Positions 8,672-17,087 of a stretch of DNA of 36,298 nucleotides are shown here, piece after piece; the stretch's first letter is position 1, and the number at the start of each line of letters is the position of its first letter. Below the pieces are notes generated by a model. That model worked only from the letters and a program-made list of their open reading frames with translations. It did no database searches and was not told where the DNA came from. This stretch comes from an uncultured Clostridia bacterium. GTDB lineage: Bacteria > Bacillota > Clostridia > Oscillospirales > Oscillospiraceae. Location of the stretch: the NCBI GenBank assembly GCA_945864305.1, contig CAMBAJ010000018.1:1-36298 (forward strand), read 5' to 3'. The position numbers and the translations under genes are program-made.

Positions 8672-9090
8672 CCGCTCACCTCATTTCCGGTGTCCGAATC
8701 GGACACGCCGTCCGCCGTGATCCGCTTCTGGCTGACCTTTGCCAGCGTCAGGTCCAGACTGGGAGGCCATACGCCGTCCACGGTCTGCACCAGGCCGACA
8801 GCGTATTCCTGCCCATCCTCCGTCACGGCGATATCCTGGGCGGCGATGGGTGCCCCTTTCGGCACCCGCACCACCCGCTCCACCTGCACGTTGTTTTGCT
8901 TGGCGGAGTAGTACCGGGTCAGGCCCAGACGACGCTCCTCATAGCGCAGCAGAGCCACCTTCACGGGCTTCGGCTTTGGCATATAGCCGGGCTCCGCTTC
9001 ATCCTTCAGCCGGTAAACGGTCACCAGACCGTCGTTGAAGGTCTGTGTGACCTCATTCCCCGGCCGAAAGGGGAGTTTTCTCGGCGACAT
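8668..9090 (-). CDS. Head closure (stopper) protein, putative
   Basis: A 140-residue protein between the gp6-like connector and the tail-terminator slot, where head-closure proteins are encoded in HK97-type phages. The middle contains RYEERRLGLTRYYSAKQNNVQ, consistent with a small beta-rich joining protein. It overlaps the connector gene by 38 bases. Its last residues read VSDSDTGNEVSG and are encoded over one copy of the recurring 17-bp palindrome (8691-8707). The C-terminal extension therefore may exist because of the DNA site. Confidence 0.7.
   Translation of the reverse strand: MSPRKLPFRPGNEVTQTFNDGLVTVYRLKDEAEPGYMPKPKPVKVALLRYEERRLGLTRYYSAKQNNVQVERVVRVPKGAPIAAQDIAVTEDGQEYAVGLVQTVDGVWPPSLDLTLAKVSQKRITADGVSDSDTGNEVSG
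8691..8707. repeat. 17-bp palindrome GTGTCCGAATCGGACAC, copy 1
   Basis: A perfect palindrome (8 bp arms, one central base) inside the 3' end of the head-closure gene. It is one of five related copies in the window; on the minus strand it is read as VSDSDT. Function unknown. Confidence 0.75.
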
Positions 9091-9385
9091 AGGCTTTCAC
9101 CCGCCTCTCGTTCTGCATTGCCGTCAGCAGATGCAGGTAGTTGTTCTCGAACACGTCCAAGGCGCCATCCCGGAAATAGCGGACATATTCCAAAAGCAAG
9201 GTCCTTCCGTCGCCGTCTTTTGCGTAATCCATCTCCTCGCCGGCCTTTTTGTCCAGATACGCCATCCCGGAGGCGATGAAGCCCAGATACTTTCGATCTG
9301 TGGCTTCATCGCTCCAGGTGACGTCCAGGTGGTTTTTCACATCATCCAGCAGGCCGTAGGAGACGATCTCCTCCCGGCTCAGCAT
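9053..9385 (-). CDS. Head-tail connector protein, gp6-like
   Basis: A 110-residue, mostly helical protein (MLSREEIVSYGLLDDVKNHLDV, then LLLEYVRYFRDGALDVFENN) immediately downstream of the major capsid gene. Length, helix content and position match the gp6-like/gp15-type adaptors that dock under the portal. The start overlaps the capsid stop by one base (TGATG arrangement). Assigned by pattern and synteny. Confidence 0.8.
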   Translation of the reverse strand: MLSREEIVSYGLLDDVKNHLDVTWSDEATDRKYLGFIASGMAYLDKKAGEEMDYAKDGDGRTLLLEYVRYFRDGALDVFENNYLHLLTAMQNERRVKAYVAEKTPLSAGE

Positions 9386-10857
9386 CAGGACTTGGTGACG
9401 GTGACCGTGTAGGTCTTGGTGGTAATGCCGTCCTCAGCCGTGACCGTGATCTCCACAGTGTTGCTGCCATCGGCCCAGGTGATGGAGCTGCCGTTGTCAA
9501 CGCTCTTGCCGCCCACGGTGATATCGACCTTCGCACCGGCGTCGGCGGGCACGGCGTTGATGACGTTGGTGGTGTTGGTGGTGGCCGCGGTGTAAGCCAC
9601 GGTGGAGGCGTTAAATGCGGGAGACAGGGCCGCCGCGCCCAGGCTCAGGGAGGTCAGGGCGGCGTCAGAGCTGGGGGTGGGCAACGTCACCTGGGTTACC
9701 TCGTAGATGGCAGGCCGCAGATCGGAGATATCCAGAACCAGGAAGGCGTTGTTGTCCTTGGGCATACCGTTGGCGTACAGCTTCACCAGGTACAACCGCT
9801 CATCCTCCAGGAAGTGGTACTCGTCGGAGTACTCGATCTTGCCGTCCTTCGCCATGCCGACGGGGGCGAAGTACTTGGCGGCAATGCCCATGACAGCCTT
9901 GCCGCGGGGCAGGGCAAAAGTGGGGATGATGGTCATGGGATAAGGCATCACGTCATTGCGGTAGGTGCCGTCAGGGGCCCGCAGGGTGGTGGCGGGCATC
10001 ACCTTCTGGTAGTAGTCCTGGCCGTTCACGATGAAGACCACACCATTCACAATCCGGGTCTTTCCGTTGGGGCCCATGGCCATGATGCTCAGCAGGTTGC
10101 CGATGGTCACGGGGTCAATGGAGGTCAGCTTGACAGCCGCCTTCTCCGGGTACTTGCCGCCGGTGACGGAGACGCCCTCGCCCACCTGGCGGATCATGCC
10201 GATGGGAGCGTCGGAGCCGTCGCCGTTGATGATGCCGTTCTCCAGGCCGCAGGCCAGTGCCTCCGCCAGAATGGTCCGTACATACCGGTCCAGCCACTCG
10301 GGGCCCAGATCCAGCATGGCCTTGCACACAGGCAAGAAAGCAGACAGCTTGTACAGGGTGTTATTGACCTTCTTGAAGGCGGAGCTCAGTTCCTTGGTGA
10401 TATCGCCGCACAGGGGGCCCCACACCGCCAGCTCCGTGGTGTCGGTGTTCATGATCATCTCGATCAGGCCGCTGGCGTTCTGGAAGTCGATCCGGCTCAG
10501 CAGGGGGTGGTTCTGCTGCAGGTCCTCAAACACGGAGTCGATGACCGTGGTGGGCATCACCGCGTCCAGATTGGTCAGGGCCTGCTTGGGATTGGGACTC
10601 CGCATGGCGTCCATGACCTTCTGGTAATAGGTCTTCTCCTGGCTCGTCAGCTGCCGCACACCCCGCTGGGCCAGCACCTGGATGTCATTGGCCTGCTGGC
10701 CCAGATCGTCGTGCTCCGCCAGCAGCTTCTCTATAAGGGCCTGCATCATGTCCTGCTGGGCCTTGGCAAAAGCCGCCTCGTCGCTGTTCTTGGTGGCCTC
10801 CTGCATGGCCGTCCGGGCGTCATTGATGCGCTGGTTGATGAGCTCCAAATTGTACAT
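9385..10857 (-). CDS. Major capsid protein, HK97 fold, with C-terminal cadherin-like beta-sandwich
   Basis: A 490-residue protein in two parts. Residues 1 to ~390 are an HK97-type capsid protein: an N-terminal helical scaffold-like region (~1-90), then a shell domain with motifs such as NGIINGDGSDAPIGM and a C-terminal axial part (FALPRGKAVMGIAAKYF). From about residue 395 a separate ~95-residue domain begins (SDAALTSLSLGAAALSPAFN, ending TTKTYTVTVTKS), which matches the pattern of the cadherin-like beta-sandwich family (PF12733), normally found in surface proteins. It probably projects from the capsid and may bind glycans. The upstream protease would remove the scaffold region. Confidence 0.92.
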   Translation of the reverse strand: MYNLELINQRINDARTAMQEATKNSDEAAFAKAQQDMMQALIEKLLAEHDDLGQQANDIQVLAQRGVRQLTSQEKTYYQKVMDAMRSPNPKQALTNLDAVMPTTVIDSVFEDLQQNHPLLSRIDFQNASGLIEMIMNTDTTELAVWGPLCGDITKELSSAFKKVNNTLYKLSAFLPVCKAMLDLGPEWLDRYVRTILAEALACGLENGIINGDGSDAPIGMIRQVGEGVSVTGGKYPEKAAVKLTSIDPVTIGNLLSIMAMGPNGKTRIVNGVVFIVNGQDYYQKVMPATTLRAPDGTYRNDVMPYPMTIIPTFALPRGKAVMGIAAKYFAPVGMAKDGKIEYSDEYHFLEDERLYLVKLYANGMPKDNNAFLVLDISDLRPAIYEVTQVTLPTPSSDAALTSLSLGAAALSPAFNASTVAYTAATTNTTNVINAVPADAGAKVDITVGGKSVDNGSSITWADGSNTVEITVTAEDGITTKTYTVTVTKS

Positions 10858-10923
10858 ATGGGTACCATCCTTTCTCTTGTTGAAAATGATAGATATTGAA
10901 ACCGCAACAGCGGTTGGATACAG

Positions 10924-11697
10924 TTACTTCCCGCCGAACATTGCCAGAATGCTCTTCTGCGCCGGTTCCTCAGGTTTGGGTGCCGGCTCAGGCTCCTGGG
11001 GAGGCGTGCTCTGCTGTACCAGCTCCCGCAACTGGGCGGAAAGGCTCTTCTGCAGGTTGATCCGCTGTTCCAGATTCAGATTCGCCTTCTGCAGGACCTT
11101 CGCCGCCTGGCTCATGTCGGCATCCTTCTCGGCGTACCGGTCCGCCAGTCCCAGCCGGATGCAGTCTTCCGCCGTCAGCCAGGTTTCCGCATCCAGCATG
11201 GAGACCAGCTCCTCCTCGCTCAGCTTGTCTCCGGCCTTCTGCAGATACGCCTGGCGGTTTCCCTTGTTGATGGCGTCCAGGTCATCCGCCGCTTTCCGCA
11301 GCTCCGCCGCGTTGCCGCAAGTATACATGTAGGCGTTGTGGATCATCATCATGGCGTTTCGGGGCATCACCACCTCATCGCCCGCCATGGCGATGACGGA
11401 AGCCACACTGCAGGCGAAACCGTCGATATAAACCGTTTTCTTAGCCGGATGGCGCCGCAGCTGGTTATAGATGGCGGTGCCCTCGAATACGCTGCCGCCG
11501 TTGCTGTTGATGTACAGATTGATCTGGCTCACATCCTGGTATTTGGCCAGCTCGTCCCGGAAGTGGTTGGCGCTGGTCTCGCTTTCGATGGTCTGGTCGG
11601 TCCACCAGTCGTATCCATCACCTTCCACGTCTCCGTAGATGTACAGGTCCACGGCACCGGCAGCCGCTGCCTGCTTGAGTTCCCAGAATCTTTTCAT
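10924..11697 (-). CDS. ClpP-like head maturation (prohead) protease
   Basis: A 257-residue protein with the ClpP-type S14 fold used by many phages to process the capsid scaffold. Visible motifs are INLYINSNGGSVFEG near residues 60-75, the nucleophile region DGFACSVASVIAMAGD (Ser in CSVA) near 91-107, and the histidine region MMMIHNAYMY near 116-125. An acidic residue for the triad probably lies in DDLDAINKGNRQAYL. The C-terminal ~70 residues are charged and proline-rich (PPQEPEPAPKPEEP), perhaps a scaffold or linker part. The start overlaps the portal stop (ATGA). It lies between portal and capsid, the usual order. Confidence 0.92.
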   Translation of the reverse strand: MKRFWELKQAAAAGAVDLYIYGDVEGDGYDWWTDQTIESETSANHFRDELAKYQDVSQINLYINSNGGSVFEGTAIYNQLRRHPAKKTVYIDGFACSVASVIAMAGDEVVMPRNAMMMIHNAYMYTCGNAAELRKAADDLDAINKGNRQAYLQKAGDKLSEEELVSMLDAETWLTAEDCIRLGLADRYAEKDADMSQAAKVLQKANLNLEQRINLQKSLSAQLRELVQQSTPPQEPEPAPKPEEPAQKSILAMFGGK

Positions 11698-12863
11698 TCA
11701 GTCTGTTCTCCTTTCAAAACAGTCTCCGCCTTGGCAAAATTCTTGGTAAACAGGTGCTCATTTGCCCAGGGCTCGTTTACGGTGGGCATGCCTACCGCCC
11801 GCTGCACGTCATTGTAGCTGTACCCGCAGCCCATAAGCTTCTCTACATTGGGGGCGTTTGCCAGCAGGTCGAAGTGGTTGATGGTGCTGGTGTCAACCCG
11901 CAGGAAGCTCCCCGACTTCCACCCCTCAAAGCCATAAAGCTTCCGGGTGATCTCCTCACTCAGCTGGTCCGCCAGTGGGTCCACACAGGCCGTCAGGAAG
12001 CGCCCCATGGCGTCCGCCGTCCCCTGGACCTGTCCAAGCAGCAGTACCGGCGGGATGCCGAAGGCGTTGGCCGTGAAGGTGAAGACGTCCTCGTACAGCG
12101 CCCGGATGTCCTTGGCGTCCCGGCCGCCCTCCACCTGCTTGTCCACGTTCTCATACTGCCAGCCGTCCATCTCCGGCAGCACGGCGTAAGCCGCGTTCAG
12201 GAAGGGGTTGATTTGTGCCGTCACCATCTCCTGGAACTGCTCCGCCCAGCCGTCCTCGCCCTGGGCCATCTGGCTGACGTGGACCTTCCAGTGCTGACCG
12301 TTGGAGAAGACGTAATTTCCCTCCGCCGCCTGGATGAGCTTCTGGAAGGACCGGGACACCCCGTCCAGCACCGGCTTGATGTTCACGCCGTGGAGTTCCA
12401 GGTGGAACACATCGTTTTCCCGGAAGGTCTTGTCATAGGTCAGATCGCCCACCATGACGTTCTTGTACTCCCGCTGCTTGTCCGGCCACTTTTCCGGCGT
12501 GAAAAAGCTGTCCGCCACCACATAGGCGGACCTGCCGTTTTTCCGCCGGGTGGGGATTACCAGGACTTCGTTATTGGCGTACAGCTGATGCACCAGTTTG
12601 TGGAGGAACGCTGTGCTGTTCTGGTTGGTGTTGGGGTCAAAATTGAACAGCCAGTAGTACTCGTCAAAGGTCTCCTTCCCACCAAGATACGTCCGAAACT
12701 CGCAGCGCCCCAGGGCGCTGGCGATCATATTCACGCAGCACTGGAAAGCCAGCTCCCGCGCCCGGCATTCCTCCGCCATCCGGCACAGGTCTGCCACAGA
12801 GACCTCCCGGGTCGTCACTTTGCTGTCCTTGCCGATGATGCGCTCCAAAAATTTCAGTGCCAA
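11694..12863 (-). CDS. Portal protein, HK97 family
   Basis: A 389-residue protein between the large terminase and the head protease. The sequence fits the HK97-type portal family in length and pattern: an N-terminal part with CVNMIASALGRCEF, a central stem region with FTFTANAFGIPPVLLLG (conserved 'F-GIPP-LLG' type motif), and a C-terminal helix ending KAETVLKGEQTE. Twelve copies form the DNA entry and exit ring at one capsid vertex. Only four bases separate it from the terminase stop. Confidence 0.92.
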   Translation of the reverse strand: MALKFLERIIGKDSKVTTREVSVADLCRMAEECRARELAFQCCVNMIASALGRCEFRTYLGGKETFDEYYWLFNFDPNTNQNSTAFLHKLVHQLYANNEVLVIPTRRKNGRSAYVVADSFFTPEKWPDKQREYKNVMVGDLTYDKTFRENDVFHLELHGVNIKPVLDGVSRSFQKLIQAAEGNYVFSNGQHWKVHVSQMAQGEDGWAEQFQEMVTAQINPFLNAAYAVLPEMDGWQYENVDKQVEGGRDAKDIRALYEDVFTFTANAFGIPPVLLLGQVQGTADAMGRFLTACVDPLADQLSEEITRKLYGFEGWKSGSFLRVDTSTINHFDLLANAPNVEKLMGCGYSYNDVQRAVGMPTVNEPWANEHLFTKNFAKAETVLKGEQTE

Positions 12864-12867
12864 AGTC

Positions 12868-14550
12868 TCACCTCCTCAAAACGATCACGGGAGGCGGCTC
12901 CGACGGCGGTATCCCGCTTCCCAGCAGCGGCTCAATGACCATGCTGGCCACCAGCGCCATAAAGGGGTCCGTCTTCCGGCTCTTCGCCTCGATCTTCGCG
13001 TAAATAAAATTGCCGGTGTCCACACCGATGCTCCGGCTTGCCCGGACGCGCTTCGTGTTGTTCACCGCCCACCGCAGGTGGGGGACATTGCCCCAGGTAA
13101 ACAGCTCCCGGTCGAAGCAGTCCTGGATCACCGGTTCCACCTGCATGATGTCGCTGGGCCGAACCAGCTTTACGTTCTTCCGGTCCTTTGGGTCAAATCC
13201 GATCTTTTTCAGGCTCTCGCTCACCAGCGTCCACCGGTAGTGGTCCATAGCCAGTCCCTTGATGACATATTTGGTGGCTGCCGCCTGGATAAATCCGGCC
13301 AGGAGATCCGGGTGGATGCTCACGTCGTCCACCACCGTGATGTCTCCCTTGGCCGCCCAGTCCCGCCACGGAGCCTTGACCCGTGTCAGGGTCTTGCTCT
13401 GGGCGCAGACCCAGGCGTGGTTGATATCAAACCGCTGGTCTCCCCGCCGGAAGTGGAGATTCATCGCCGCCCAGTCGGAGATATCGGCGTAGTCAAGGCC
13501 AACCGTGCAGGCCATGCCGTACAGGCTTGGCAGCTCCCGGTTGGTCACCAGCACCTTGTCGTAGTCCGTCACGGCGATCTCAGCGGACTGGACCCGCAGG
13601 CCCATCCGCTTGGTCAGAAAGTCCGGGTTCCGCTCCGGATACTCCAGCCAGTCGTGATACTCCTTCTCCGTCTCATGCAGCAGGCTTTCGCTGTACTGCA
13701 GGGACGGATTGGCCATGTACCAGTTCTCAGGATCGTGTACCTGCTCCTTGTCGTGCAGGCAGCAGATAAACGGCAGGAACCCCCGGTCTGCCTCCCCCTC
13801 AAAGAGGATGCGGCGCCCCTGGGCCAGGAAGTCATCCAGCGGCCCATCGGAGATCTTGCCGTTGGATGTGAAATACCCGGTACGGGGATGAGGGACCTTG
13901 CCCTGGCCGGTGCGGAACACCGTGATATTGTCGTAGCTTTCGTACTGGTGGACCTCATTGAAAATGGCCTTCCCGGTCCGCATACCGTCCCGGCTCTTGG
14001 GGTTGTTGGTCCGCCCCCGGACGCTTCCCCGGTTTTTCAGCCCCTGGACCACTTCCTTGGTATGGTAGAAATGCTTTTTCAGCTTGTCCAGTTGTCCTGG
14101 CGTCTCCAGGACCTCCACCAGGTCCTTCAGCGGCCGTGTGGCCTGCTCCTCCAGGTTTGCGCAGATATCCACGTCATACCGAGGGCTGCTCTCGCAATAG
14201 GGTGAAACGGAGCACATGGAGTCGAAGGAGAGGTATCCGTCTTTTCCGGCGCCCCGGCCGATCATGCAGAACACCGTGTCCCACCTGGGAAGTCCGCTGT
14301 CGTCCCAGTAGGTGCAGTCCCACAGGGCCGTCAAGAACTTCTCCCAGGGATACAGCTTGAAGGGGAAGTACTTCTCCAGCTTCAGGTAGTTCGCCAGCTG
14401 CTTGGTGTCCACATGGATGGCCTCGGTCTCGAAGCACTTTCGGATGTAAGCACAGAGTGCGTGCTGTTCCGGGCAGGCCCGGTACGGTCCGTTCTCCACC
14501 AGCTCGATGTAATCCAGGACCTCCGGCGGCATCTTACAGGTCATCGTCAT
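12868..14550 (-). CDS. terL: Terminase large subunit
   Basis: A 560-residue packaging motor. The ATPase Walker A-like loop MIGRGAGKDGYLS is at about residues 96-108, and a Walker B-like segment (GKAIFNEVHQYES) lies near residue 200. The C-terminal nuclease half contains TVGLDYADISDWAAM with the first acidic residue of an RNase H-type site, and DDVSIHPDLL later. It translocates DNA into the prohead and cuts it. The gene overlaps the small subunit by 17 bases; a second in-frame ATG two codons later is an alternative start. Confidence 0.95.
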   Translation of the reverse strand: MTMTCKMPPEVLDYIELVENGPYRACPEQHALCAYIRKCFETEAIHVDTKQLANYLKLEKYFPFKLYPWEKFLTALWDCTYWDDSGLPRWDTVFCMIGRGAGKDGYLSFDSMCSVSPYCESSPRYDVDICANLEEQATRPLKDLVEVLETPGQLDKLKKHFYHTKEVVQGLKNRGSVRGRTNNPKSRDGMRTGKAIFNEVHQYESYDNITVFRTGQGKVPHPRTGYFTSNGKISDGPLDDFLAQGRRILFEGEADRGFLPFICCLHDKEQVHDPENWYMANPSLQYSESLLHETEKEYHDWLEYPERNPDFLTKRMGLRVQSAEIAVTDYDKVLVTNRELPSLYGMACTVGLDYADISDWAAMNLHFRRGDQRFDINHAWVCAQSKTLTRVKAPWRDWAAKGDITVVDDVSIHPDLLAGFIQAAATKYVIKGLAMDHYRWTLVSESLKKIGFDPKDRKNVKLVRPSDIMQVEPVIQDCFDRELFTWGNVPHLRWAVNNTKRVRASRSIGVDTGNFIYAKIEAKSRKTDPFMALVASMVIEPLLGSGIPPSEPPPVIVLRR

Positions 14551-14851
14551 CCACAGGTGCTTTAATCTCCTCTGGCTTAAAGCCCAGGGCCGTGAACAGG
14601 GCCAGCATCTGGCGGGAGACCTGGACCTCCAGGGACACGCTCCGGTTCTCGGAGACTCTTCCCCGGTCGTCCATCACGGTCAGTCCCCGTTCCGCCACAT
14701 CGTCCCGCAGCTCCCGCCGCCGCACCCAAAAGTCCATGTACTCGTCCACCTTATCGGTGTACGCCTTGGTATCCAGCCCGCGGGCCGACAAATTGTCCAG
14801 CAGCGCCTGGCGAATCTCCTTATACGCCTTTGTCTTTTTGACGTCTTTCAC
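14534..14851 (-). CDS. terS: Terminase small subunit (P27-like)
   Basis: I prefer a GTG start at 14851, which has AAAGGAG eight bases upstream, giving 105 residues (VKDVKKTKAYKEIRQALL onward). The same frame is open back to an ATG at 15040, but that extension is low-complexity and lacks a ribosome binding site. The helical pattern (DKVDEYMDFWVRRREL, VSRQMLALFTALGF) and position before the large subunit fit the P27-family small terminase, which recognises the packaging site. It is short for the family, so the N-terminal DNA-binding part may be reduced or the longer start could be used. Confidence 0.8.
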   Translation of the reverse strand: MKDVKKTKAYKEIRQALLDNLSARGLDTKAYTDKVDEYMDFWVRRRELRDDVAERGLTVMDDRGRVSENRSVSLEVQVSRQMLALFTALGFKPEEIKAPVDDDDL

Positions 14852-15449
14852 GCTGTCCGCTCCTTTCCCGCGGCCCTCTGCCGGGAGGCCGGCCGTTGGT
14901 TGACCGGTCCCGGTGGGTGAAGAGTTGGACGGTGGCAAGCCGCCCGGCAGAAAGCCGCGTGTTTGATTTAGGTCATCCAGCGCATCCCCCAGCCGTGAGG
15001 CCGGGGAGGAAAGAAAGAAAAGCAACATGCCAGCTATCAAAGCTGGGGGATACGCTGGAGCATCGTCCGGTCCGCTCCCCGGCCCTGAGAGGTGTCTGCA
15101 GGGCGCGGGGCAAGGAGGAAATACTATGGCCGGCTCAACGCCGGGGACCGGATCGGACAGGACTTCTCTTGGCGCCGCGCTCCCGCAGCGCCCTGGTCAA
15201 ATCCGCCGCAGATCCGCAGCGGAGGCCTTTCGTGCCAGAATCGGGCACACTTTCGGGTTATCCCGTGATTTTGCGCTGTTTTGGAAAATTCAGGCCGTTT
15301 CAGGCTTGTTTTTCCGAAATTGGCCCGCCGTTTTCGGGCCCGCGCACGTCGCGGCACCGCGCGGGCCCGAGAATTTCTCCCTTGTCCCGGACCCTATGCG
15401 ATTGGACCCGGTGTTGCCTTTTTCGTTTTTTCGGACCCGGGGTATGTGG
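14852..15449. other. Non-coding region with inverted repeats, candidate packaging (cos) site
   Basis: About 600 bases between HNH and terS hold no convincing gene; open frames here on both strands are low-complexity. Two inverted repeats stand out. One has 18-base arms at 14976-14993 and 15042-15059 with one mismatch and a 48-base loop. The other has perfect 12-base GC-rich arms at 15334-15345 and 15359-15370. GGACCC repeats occur at 15389, 15404 and 15433. In cos phages the site usually lies next to terS and an HNH protein often assists cleavage, so a packaging site is inferred. Confidence 0.45.
15334..15370. repeat. Strong GC-rich inverted repeat, 12-bp arms
   Basis: TCGGGCCCGCGC (15334-15345) and GCGCGGGCCCGA (15359-15370) are perfectly complementary around a 13-base loop. 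No T-run follows on the plus strand, and only TTTTC on the minus strand, so it is not an obvious terminator. It lies in the intergenic region before terS. Confidence 0.75.
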
Positions 15450-15842
15450 TCAATCCCAGCGCTCCTGGGTCACATAATCGCGCTTCACAACCTTCCGCCA
15501 CTGGCGTTCCGGGTGCTCTTCCTCATGGCAGGCCCGGCATAGGCTCACAAGCTGCCGTTCCTGTCCGTCCCAGATGCTAAGCGCAAGATCCGGCCGGTCC
15601 TTCAGGTGCTTGACGTGATGCACCAGGACCGCCTTGCGATATCTGTGCTTGACGTTCTTGCACCGCTGGCACTCATGCCGGTCCAGCTCAAGGACATCCG
15701 CCCGAATGTGGGCCCACTCTGGCCAGTCGTAGAACTTGGCCTCCTGGCCAGCCGCGATTAGTTGCGCCAGCTCTGCCAGCCGCATTGGTGATATGCACAG
15801 GACCGCCTCAACCGTCTGCTCTTTGTGTTTTTCCCAGCTCAT
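15450..15842 (-). CDS. HNH endonuclease
   Basis: A 130-residue protein with a clear HNH motif: a zinc-binding pair ECQRCK, the core VLVHHVKHLKDRPDLAL, and a second pair SLCRACHEEEHPE. HNH proteins next to terminase genes are needed for specific DNA cleavage during packaging in HK97 and several Gram-positive cos phages; that role is inferred here. The start has GGAGGTGA upstream. The N-terminal ~50 residues are helical (MRLAELAQLIAAGQEAKFYDW). Confidence 0.9.
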   Translation of the reverse strand: MSWEKHKEQTVEAVLCISPMRLAELAQLIAAGQEAKFYDWPEWAHIRADVLELDRHECQRCKNVKHRYRKAVLVHHVKHLKDRPDLALSIWDGQERQLVSLCRACHEEEHPERQWRKVVKRDYVTQERWD

Positions 15843-15910
15843 GGGCTATCACCTCCATGCCATCCAGGCAAAACAAAAAGACCAGCGCTGCCATCCTCCC
15901 ACTGGGAGAC

Positions 15911-16111
15911 CTAGCAGCACTGGTCGATCAAGCAACACTGGCCGAACTCGATATTCACAAGAAATGCTCGCTTGCATCGCGGGCACCAAAGCTGGAGGTT
16001 TTCCGCCTTTGTCTCCGGCCGGATCACCTGGTTAGTCTTGCCTCTGCAAACCGGGCAGACCGCCAACCCATCTTTCACAGCTAGTTTATCAGGTAACTTT
16101 GCACTTTTCAA
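15911..16111 (-). CDS. Cysteine-rich KTR-type zinc ribbon protein
   Basis: A 66-residue protein starting at TTG (GGAGG eight bases upstream). It has CPVCRGKTNQVIRPETKAEN followed by WCPRCKRAFLVN, the pattern of the Cys_rich_KTR family of small proteins found in phages and conjugative elements. Four cysteines in two CPxC pairs should bind zinc. The end (FGQCCLIDQCC) carries four more cysteines. The role is unknown; it could bind nucleic acid or protein. Confidence 0.8.
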   Translation of the reverse strand: MKSAKLPDKLAVKDGLAVCPVCRGKTNQVIRPETKAENLQLWCPRCKRAFLVNIEFGQCCLIDQCC

Positions 16112-16178
16112 TAGTTTCGCCTCCGATTCTCTCGAATGTCCACAAAAACCAACTATATTTCAAGTATTGAATCATATT

Positions 16179-16919
16179 CTAAATATAAAGCACTGTTTTT
16201 GGCTCGATGTACGAGTAGTAATAATAGACCCCGAATTCATTGGGCACACACTCCGGTCCGGCAGGGCTGCTCCTCCAAAATGCTTCCCTTGGCACCGGGA
16301 TGGAGCCTGACGGATCTTCCCACCGCTCCGCTGGCGGAAGCTTAGCCCGCAGACACCGGCTGCAGCTCCAGGCATGGCGCCCCACCGGAAGGAAGAATCC
16401 ATCAGAGCGTTCCTTGTTGAAATACTTGGCAAGACGCCGGTATCCGCCCGTCTTCAGGAGCACTGGAAAATCCTCCACTGTCCCGCCTTTCCAAAGGTAA
16501 CGCACCTCGGCCGGGGAAAACTCGCTGTCCCGCAGGATCAGGTGCACATGATACCGGCAGTGCTGAGAGCCATATTCGATGGCATAGATGTAATCGAAAG
16601 CCATGTTACCCCGCCATCGTTTGCATCTTCTGAAGAACGACGTCAAAGCCGTTCGCACATCCTGGAAGCGGCTAGGCAGATGCTCGTCATCGAAAGATAA
16701 CTCATAATGGCTCCCCTCATAGCCAAACAGGGCCAGCATCAGCTCCAGCTGATCAACAGGCCCATGGCAGACCGCTGAGCGAATCCGTTTTTTGAGTGCG
16801 TTCTTCTCTGCCGTCGTATACGGGTCATCGTCCTTGCTGAGTCTGGGTCGCAGGGCCCGGCACTCCTTGACCAGAGGCCCGGCCCGTTGGCGGGTACAAT
16901 ACCAAATCGCATCAGGCAT
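16179..16919 (-). CDS. HUH-type replication-associated protein (Rep/G2P-like)
   Basis: A 246-residue protein; the ATG at 16919 is chosen because GGGAGG lies six bases upstream. The region YIYAIEYGSQHCRYHVHLIL holds the H-hydrophobic-H metal motif of rolling-circle initiators, and GGYRRLAKYFNKERSDG further on carries two tyrosines spaced like a catalytic Tyr motif. These fit replication-associated proteins of inoviruses and small plasmids (ORF2/G2P type). The C-terminus is tyrosine-rich (GVYYYYSYIEP). Its sequence looks more A+T-rich than neighbours toward the 3' end. A nicking role is inferred; whether it serves this phage is unclear given the DnaB replication set. Confidence 0.75.
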   Translation of the reverse strand: MPDAIWYCTRQRAGPLVKECRALRPRLSKDDDPYTTAEKNALKKRIRSAVCHGPVDQLELMLALFGYEGSHYELSFDDEHLPSRFQDVRTALTSFFRRCKRWRGNMAFDYIYAIEYGSQHCRYHVHLILRDSEFSPAEVRYLWKGGTVEDFPVLLKTGGYRRLAKYFNKERSDGFFLPVGRHAWSCSRCLRAKLPPAERWEDPSGSIPVPREAFWRSSPAGPECVPNEFGVYYYYSYIEPKTVLYI

Positions 16920-17087
16920 GAATAGCCTCCCAATATCATTCGTCGAAATGCCGAGAATCAACACGACTGGCACAATTCATTTTATTTTTACTCATAATGT
17001 CCTCGTTTAAATCACATTTTTCGTGCAAACCGCTTATGGAAAGTTTTATTGGCCCGTGGTAAGCTGAGCAAAAAGGAGGTGAGAAGA

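Noticed and set aside
14852-15040. N-terminal extension of the small terminase to an ATG at 15040
   Set aside because: No ribosome binding site and a low-complexity Pro/Gly/Ser-rich sequence, while GTG at 14851 has AAAGGAG at ideal spacing.
15027-15542. Plus-strand open frame with a good-looking AAGGAGG before an ATG at 15126
   Set aside because: The frame is low-complexity, overlaps the HNH gene antisense and runs through the inverted repeats; it has no recognisable protein pattern. The ribosome-binding-like sequence is probably chance.
16920-17087. Promoter for the zinc-ribbon moron or the HUH gene
   Set aside because: A/T-rich sequence with several weak -10-like boxes, but no pair of -35 and -10 elements at 16-18 base spacing that I would defend.
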